From Bacteroidales bacterium (GTDB lineage: Bacteria; Bacteroidota; Bacteroidia; Bacteroidales; UBA12077): DNA of 9,070 nucleotides. A program made the position numbers and the translations under genes. Under the pieces are notes generated by a model, which saw only the letters and a program-made list of their open reading frames with translations, had not been told where the DNA came from and did no database searches. The stretch lies in assembly GCA_030600865.1 (NCBI GenBank), contig JAUVUS010000069.1, forward strand, positions 1-9,070, read 5' to 3'. Shown here one piece after another: positions 5,864 through 9,070 of this stretch (within the stretch, counting starts at the first letter, position 1; every line of letters begins with the position of its first letter).

Positions 5864-6928
5864 TTACAGGTTTTTGTACCAGTTAAGTGTTTCAGTTATG
5901 ATTTCACTGTCACAGTTTTGATTAATTTTTATTTTACCAAAATCTTCGAGTAAAGTAAAATTTATATTCATTCCTTCATTTTTTTTATCATGTTTTATCA
6001 GGTCGATGATCTTTTCATAGTCTGCTTCGTTAAACTTTAGTTTAGTGTAAGTATTAAGTAGATATGAAACAATCTTGTCGAGCTTTTTGGATGAGAAATT
6101 ACAAATTTTATCAGACAAATACAGTTCACAAATTATTCCGTGTGCAACAGCTTCTCCATGCAGAATTTCATTTTCGGTATTCATATACAGACTTTCAAAA
6201 GCATGTCCAAATGTATGACCAAAGTTTAACGCTTTTCGAATATCTTTTTCTTTAGGATCTTTCTCAACAAAATAATTTTTAATACTTACTGATCGTGCAA
6301 TAAGCTGGTTAAGTTCATTAAATCCTGTCTGTTTAATATCATAAGAAATTAAATTTTGCCAGTCTTTTTCATCAAAAATTATAGCGTGTTTTAGCATCTC
6401 TGCCCATCCTGAAAGAATATTTCTCTTATCTAAAGTTCTGTTAAATGAACTGTCGATAATAACATGCTTTGGATGATTAAAAACACCTATTTCATTCTTC
6501 AGTCCTAAAAAGTTTATTCCGGTTTTTCCTCCAACAGAAGCATCAACCTGGGATAATAGAGTTGTAGGTATATTAATAAAATCGATACCTCGTTTAAAAG
6601 TCGATGCAGCAAAGCCTCCCAAATCTCCAATAATTCCTCCTCCGAGGTTGATTAATAACGAAGTTCTGTCTGCTCCGTTTTTTGTAAGTATTGTCCAGAT
6701 TTTTTCTAACGATTTAATGTTTTTGTTTTTTTCTCCACTTTCAATTTCAATCAATTCAGAGTTTTTGATTTGATCGATATCTGCTATTAGAGGTAAGCAA
6801 TGTTTTTTAGTATTTTCATCAAGCAATACAAATGTTTTTATGTTCTGAAAATCTTTTAAAACTTCAGTTAAAACTTTCGGTATTTCTGTCGAAATATATA
6901 TTGTAGAAAAATCTGTATTTATTTTCAT
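5864..6928 (-). CDS. aroB: 3-dehydroquinate synthase
   Basis: This 354-residue cytoplasmic enzyme converts DAHP to 3-dehydroquinate, the second step of the shikimate pathway, using bound NAD+ and a divalent metal. Visible features are SGEKNKN (64-70), the NAD-binding NLGGGIIGDLGGF (94-106), ASTFKRG (108-114), the lysine-bearing PTTLLSQVDASVGGKTGIN (121-139), GWAEMLKH (174-181), NFGHTFGHAFE (235-245) and LHGEAVAHG (256-264). The three metal ligands of the family fall at E177, H238 and H257, and all are present. Length is normal for bacterial AroB. The start ATG at 6926-6928 gives a standard N-terminus and no closer start fits. aroA follows after one base, forming a small aroB-aroA operon. The leader carries a perfect palindrome overlapping a -7-like box, so repression or an RNA hairpin may control the pair. 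Confidence 0.97.
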   Translation of the reverse strand: MKINTDFSTIYISTEIPKVLTEVLKDFQNIKTFVLLDENTKKHCLPLIADIDQIKNSELIEIESGEKNKNIKSLEKIWTILTKNGADRTSLLINLGGGIIGDLGGFAASTFKRGIDFINIPTTLLSQVDASVGGKTGINFLGLKNEIGVFNHPKHVIIDSSFNRTLDKRNILSGWAEMLKHAIIFDEKDWQNLISYDIKQTGFNELNQLIARSVSIKNYFVEKDPKEKDIRKALNFGHTFGHAFESLYMNTENEILHGEAVAHGIICELYLSDKICNFSSKKLDKIVSYLLNTYTKLKFNEADYEKIIDLIKHDKKNEGMNINFTLLEDFGKIKINQNCDSEIITETLNWYKNL

Positions 6929-6940
6929 TTTAGAAATATG

Positions 6941-6961
6941 ACTTTTAGATGTCTAAAAGTA
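6941..6961 (-). promoter_or_regulatory. Palindromic operator candidate overlapping a weak aroB promoter
   Basis: ACTTTTAGA (6941-6949) and TCTAAAAGT (6952-6960) are perfect 9-bp inverted arms around TG, ending 12 bases before the aroB start. On the minus strand TACTTTTA (complement of 6954-6961) fits TAnnTTTG in all but the last base, so a transcript could start inside the palindrome about 20 bases before aroB. A bound dimeric regulator would block this promoter. If transcription starts further upstream, the same sequence could form a hairpin in the mRNA close to the start codon. No clear -33 element is seen. Confidence 0.45.
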
Positions 6962-7049
6962 CGAAATTAATTTATACGATAAAATCAGCGATTAATGAAT
7001 AATTCTTTATTCTTGTCTGTAATAATTATGTATAGCATAGAAAGTTACT

Positions 7050-7057
7050 TATCTTTG
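7050..7057 (+). promoter_or_regulatory. Bacteroidota -7 box before the small membrane protein gene
   Basis: TATCTTTG is a perfect TAnnTTTG box, 22 bases before the ATG at 7080, which would leave a leader of about 15 bases. The -33 region at the right distance is only TATG (7027-7030, spacer 19), which is weak. GTAGGG just before the start could act as a poor ribosome site. This promoter faces away from the aroB promoter. Confidence 0.5.
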
Positions 7058-7079
7058 ATAGGATATAATTGTAGGGTTT

Positions 7080-7481
7080 ATGATTTTTGATAATAGAAAT
7101 ATTGTTATGCGCTTAAATATTAGAAGGTATCTAACCATTCTGGCGTATTTTATATTAATGGGATTATTTTTATTATCAGATATTTTTAATAAACCTGTTT
7201 TCGGGTATGATAAAACAACTTATGTCATTGTAATTAATGCTATCTATTTAACCTATATTATTTTCACCTTTTCATTAAATTATAATTTTTTTTCTTACAA
7301 AGACGAAGGCAATAAACTTGTTTTTCGATTTGTTTCTCTAAGGCCATTCGATAATAAGAAACAAGCTATTGAAATACTTAAAAAAGATTTTGCAGGATAT
7401 GAATTTCAGAAATCATTGTTTAATTTAAAAGAAGATTTAATTTTAACTGTAAGGACAAAAAATGGAGTGGCGAATTATTAA
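7080..7481 (+). CDS. Small membrane protein of unknown function, two predicted helices
   Basis: This is a 133-residue protein that I do not recognise. The N-terminus has a basic patch (MRLNIRR, 10-16). It is followed by a first membrane helix at about 17-35 (LTILAYFILMGLFLLSDIF), a short outside loop, a second helix at about 46-67 (YVIVINAIYLTYIIFTFSL), and a cytoplasmic-looking tail of about 65 residues. The tail's pattern (GNKLVFRFVSLRPFDNKKQAIEI, then ILTVRTKNG) alternates strand-like and charged segments, as in small PH-like or regulatory tails. No catalytic motif is seen. The start could instead be the ATG at 7107 (M10), which would directly begin the basic patch; I kept 7080 because of the promoter spacing. 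It is a single-gene unit: aroB lies divergent on one side, and a terminator with the separate gdhA promoter lies on the other. Confidence 0.75.
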   Translation: MIFDNRNIVMRLNIRRYLTILAYFILMGLFLLSDIFNKPVFGYDKTTYVIVINAIYLTYIIFTFSLNYNFFSYKDEGNKLVFRFVSLRPFDNKKQAIEILKKDFAGYEFQKSLFNLKEDLILTVRTKNGVANY

Positions 7482-7643
7482 CCAATAAGTATTACAGCTT
7501 TATCTTTAAAGCATAAGAATCTGCTAAAAAACTCTCTTAATCAGCTGACTTAATTATACTATTTTCAAAAACGTAATCAGATTGTAAACTAAGATTAATA
7601 ACCATAATTTTTTTGATGCAAAAAAAGATTTAAAAATGTGTTT

Positions 7644-7671
7644 AACATCATATTTTCTGGTGATGTTTTTT
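7644..7671 (+). terminator. Rho-independent terminator between the small membrane protein gene and gdhA
   Basis: AACATCA (7644-7650) pairs with TGATGTT (7661-7667) over 7 bp around a 10-base loop, and a run of six T begins at 7666. It lies about 160 bases after the stop at 7481 and upstream of the gdhA -7 box, so it would end the upstream transcript. The gap before it (7482-7643) holds only a weak GCTTTA-TCTT-TAAAGC hairpin (7497-7512) without a T-run and no open frame of note. Confidence 0.6.
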
Positions 7672-7695
7672 ATGGATAAATTAAATATTTAAATA

Positions 7696-7703
7696 TACTT
7701 TTG
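7696..7703 (+). promoter_or_regulatory. Bacteroidota -7 box for gdhA
   Basis: TACTTTTG is a perfect TAnnTTTG box. TATG at 7671-7674 gives a weak -33 element with a 21-base spacer. The expected start, near 7708-7711, leaves an AT-rich leader of about 55 bases with no Shine-Dalgarno sequence, as is usual in this phylum. Confidence 0.55.
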
Positions 7704-7763
7704 CGCATAAATTTTTAATACATATAAATGTGGGTTTAGTATTCATCATTAAATTATATAAAA

Positions 7764-9070
7764 ATGAACGTAGATAAATTAATGCTTCAGCTTGAGCAAA
7801 AACATCCGGGAGAGGTTGAGTATCTTCAAGCTGTTAGAGAAGTTTTAGAATCAATCGAGGAGATTTATAATCAGAATCCTCAATTCGAAGCAGCGGGTAT
7901 TATTGAAAGAATCGTTGAGCCAGACCGTATCTTAACTTTTAAAGTACCCTGGGTAGGCGATGATGGTAAAGTAAACGTTAACCTGGGTTATCGTATTCAG
8001 TTTAACAATGCTATAGGACCTTACAAAGGAGGTTTACGTTTTCACCCGAGTGTAAACTTAAGCGGGTTAAAATTTTTAGGATTCGAACAGATTTTCAAAA
8101 ACTCACTTACCACACTTCCAATGGGTGGAGGTAAAGGAGGTTCTGATTTTGATCCAAAAGGTAAATCAGATGCTGAAGTAATGCGTTTTTGCCAGGGATT
8201 CATGATGGAATTATGGAAAATAATAGGACCTGAGACCGATATTCCTGCAGGAGATATAGGAGTAGGTGGTCGTGAGATTGGTTTCTTATTTGGAATGTAC
8301 AGAAAACTGGCAAGAGAAAATACAGGAGTATTAACCGGGAAAGGTCGTAATTGGGGAGGAAGTTTAATTCGTCCGGAAGCTACAGGTTTTGGTAATGTAT
8401 ACTTTGCAAAAGAGATGTTAGCCACCAAAGGAGAATCTTTCGAAGGCAAGACAGTTGCTATATCAGGATTTGGCAATGTTTCCTGGGGAGCAGCATTAAA
8501 AGCGACAGAATTAGGAGCAAAGGTTGTAACAATTTCAGGACCTGACGGATATATTTATGATTCGGAAGGGATTTCAGGCAAAAAAATTGAATATATGTTA
8601 GAGCTTCGTGCTTCAAATAATGATATTGTTAAGCCATATTCATACGAGTTTGAAAGTGGACAGTTTTACGAAGGTAAAAGACCATGGGAACAAAAAGTTG
8701 ACATCGCTCTTCCATGTGCAATTCAAAATGAATTGAATAAAGAAGATGCAGAGTCATTAGTAAAGAATGGATGTATTTGTATTTCAGAAGGAGCCAATAT
8801 GCCGTGTACACCTGAGGCAATAGAAGTTATACAGAAAAATAAATTATTATATGGTCCCGGGAAAGCAGCTAATGCAGGAGGTGTTTCAACATCAGGATTA
8901 GAGATGTCACAAAACTCTATGAAATTAAGCTGGACCAGAGAAGAGGTTGATGCAAAATTACATCAAATAATGCGTGATATTCACGAAGCTTGTGTTAAAT
9001 ATGGAACAGAAGCTGACGGACATGTTGATTATGTTAAAGGAGCAAATATTGCTGGTTTCTTAAAAGTAGC
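7764..9070 (+). CDS. gdhA: Glutamate dehydrogenase, 3' end cut by window edge
   Basis: This is a hexameric-type glutamate dehydrogenase of the short (about 445-residue) class, interconverting 2-oxoglutarate plus ammonia and glutamate in the cytoplasm. 435 codons are open to the window edge, so about 10 residues are missing. Motifs are VNLGYRIQFNNAIGPYKGG (72-90), LRFHPSVN (91-98), the catalytic PMGGGKGGSDFDPKGKSD (119-136; K124), PAGDIGVGGRE (161-171; D163), RPEATGFG (203-210), the Rossmann turn SGFGNVSWGAA (234-244) and EMSQNS near the C-terminus. The start MNVDKLMLQLEQKHPGE is typical of Bacteroidota GdhA. F236 in the Rossmann turn and SGPDGYIYD (258-266), with Pro260 and Asp261, match the NAD+-dependent Clostridium symbiosum enzyme rather than the NADP+ E. 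coli enzyme, which has small or serine residues there. Calling it NADP-specific would therefore be unsafe. It has its own promoter and is preceded by a terminator, so it is transcribed alone on this side. Confidence 0.97.
   Translation, partial: MNVDKLMLQLEQKHPGEVEYLQAVREVLESIEEIYNQNPQFEAAGIIERIVEPDRILTFKVPWVGDDGKVNVNLGYRIQFNNAIGPYKGGLRFHPSVNLSGLKFLGFEQIFKNSLTTLPMGGGKGGSDFDPKGKSDAEVMRFCQGFMMELWKIIGPETDIPAGDIGVGGREIGFLFGMYRKLARENTGVLTGKGRNWGGSLIRPEATGFGNVYFAKEMLATKGESFEGKTVAISGFGNVSWGAALKATELGAKVVTISGPDGYIYDSEGISGKKIEYMLELRASNNDIVKPYSYEFESGQFYEGKRPWEQKVDIALPCAIQNELNKEDAESLVKNGCICISEGANMPCTPEAIEVIQKNKLLYGPGKAANAGGVSTSGLEMSQNSMKLSWTREEVDAKLHQIMRDIHEACVKYGTEADGHVDYVKGANIAGFLKV

Noticed and set aside
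7497..7512. GCTTTA-TCTT-TAAAGC hairpin as terminator of the small membrane protein gene
   Set aside because: It has only a weak 6-bp stem and no T-run; the hairpin at 7644-7671 fits far better.
8042..8476. 144-codon open frame on the minus strand
   Set aside because: It is antisense to the well-conserved glutamate dehydrogenase. Its Pro/Ser-rich translation reflects the Gly-rich sense strand and has no family resemblance.

Overview
The window looks like a chromosomal segment of a low-GC member of the Bacteroidota. Three lines support this. Good TAnnTTTG -7 boxes (the Bacteroidota sigma factor consensus) lie before three genes, recognisable Shine-Dalgarno sequences are nearly absent, and the LepA, AroA and GdhA proteins read like Bacteroidota versions. 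A Bacteroidales/Marinilabiliales-like source is my guess and cannot be settled here. No rRNA, tRNA, CRISPR array, transposase or integrase was seen, and no gene-free stretch exceeds 300 bases.

Layout from left to right. (1) The C-terminal half of lepA (elongation factor 4), cut by the window start. (2) A 227-base gap holding a small dRS3/REP-like hairpin and a promoter that sits almost on the start codon of the next gene. (3) A two-gene + strand unit: a cation diffusion facilitator transporter with an Asp/Asp/Asn/Asp metal site, overlapped by 11 bases by a fold-type I PLP aminotransferase. The aminotransferase reading frame contains a 40-base GC-rich palindromic element. (4) An unrecognised 403-residue protein on the minus strand with a Cys-rich tail. 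It is very AT-rich and almost exactly framed by inverted repeats starting GTTAGGCAT, so it looks like a mobile single-gene cassette dropped between the aminotransferase and the shikimate genes. (5) The minus-strand pair aroB-aroA, separated by one base. This encodes the second and sixth steps of the shikimate pathway, with a perfect 20-base palindrome in the aroB leader. (6) A small two-helix membrane protein of unknown function, divergent from aroB. (7) A rho-independent terminator, then a promoter and a nearly complete glutamate dehydrogenase gene running off the right edge.

Functionally the window is mostly core metabolism: translation, metal export, aromatic amino acid synthesis and ammonia/glutamate interconversion. 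The accessory signal is the framed unknown gene at 3305-4541 and the palindromic element inside the aminotransferase. I found no multi-gene novel system. The best candidate for something undescribed is the cassette-like gene.
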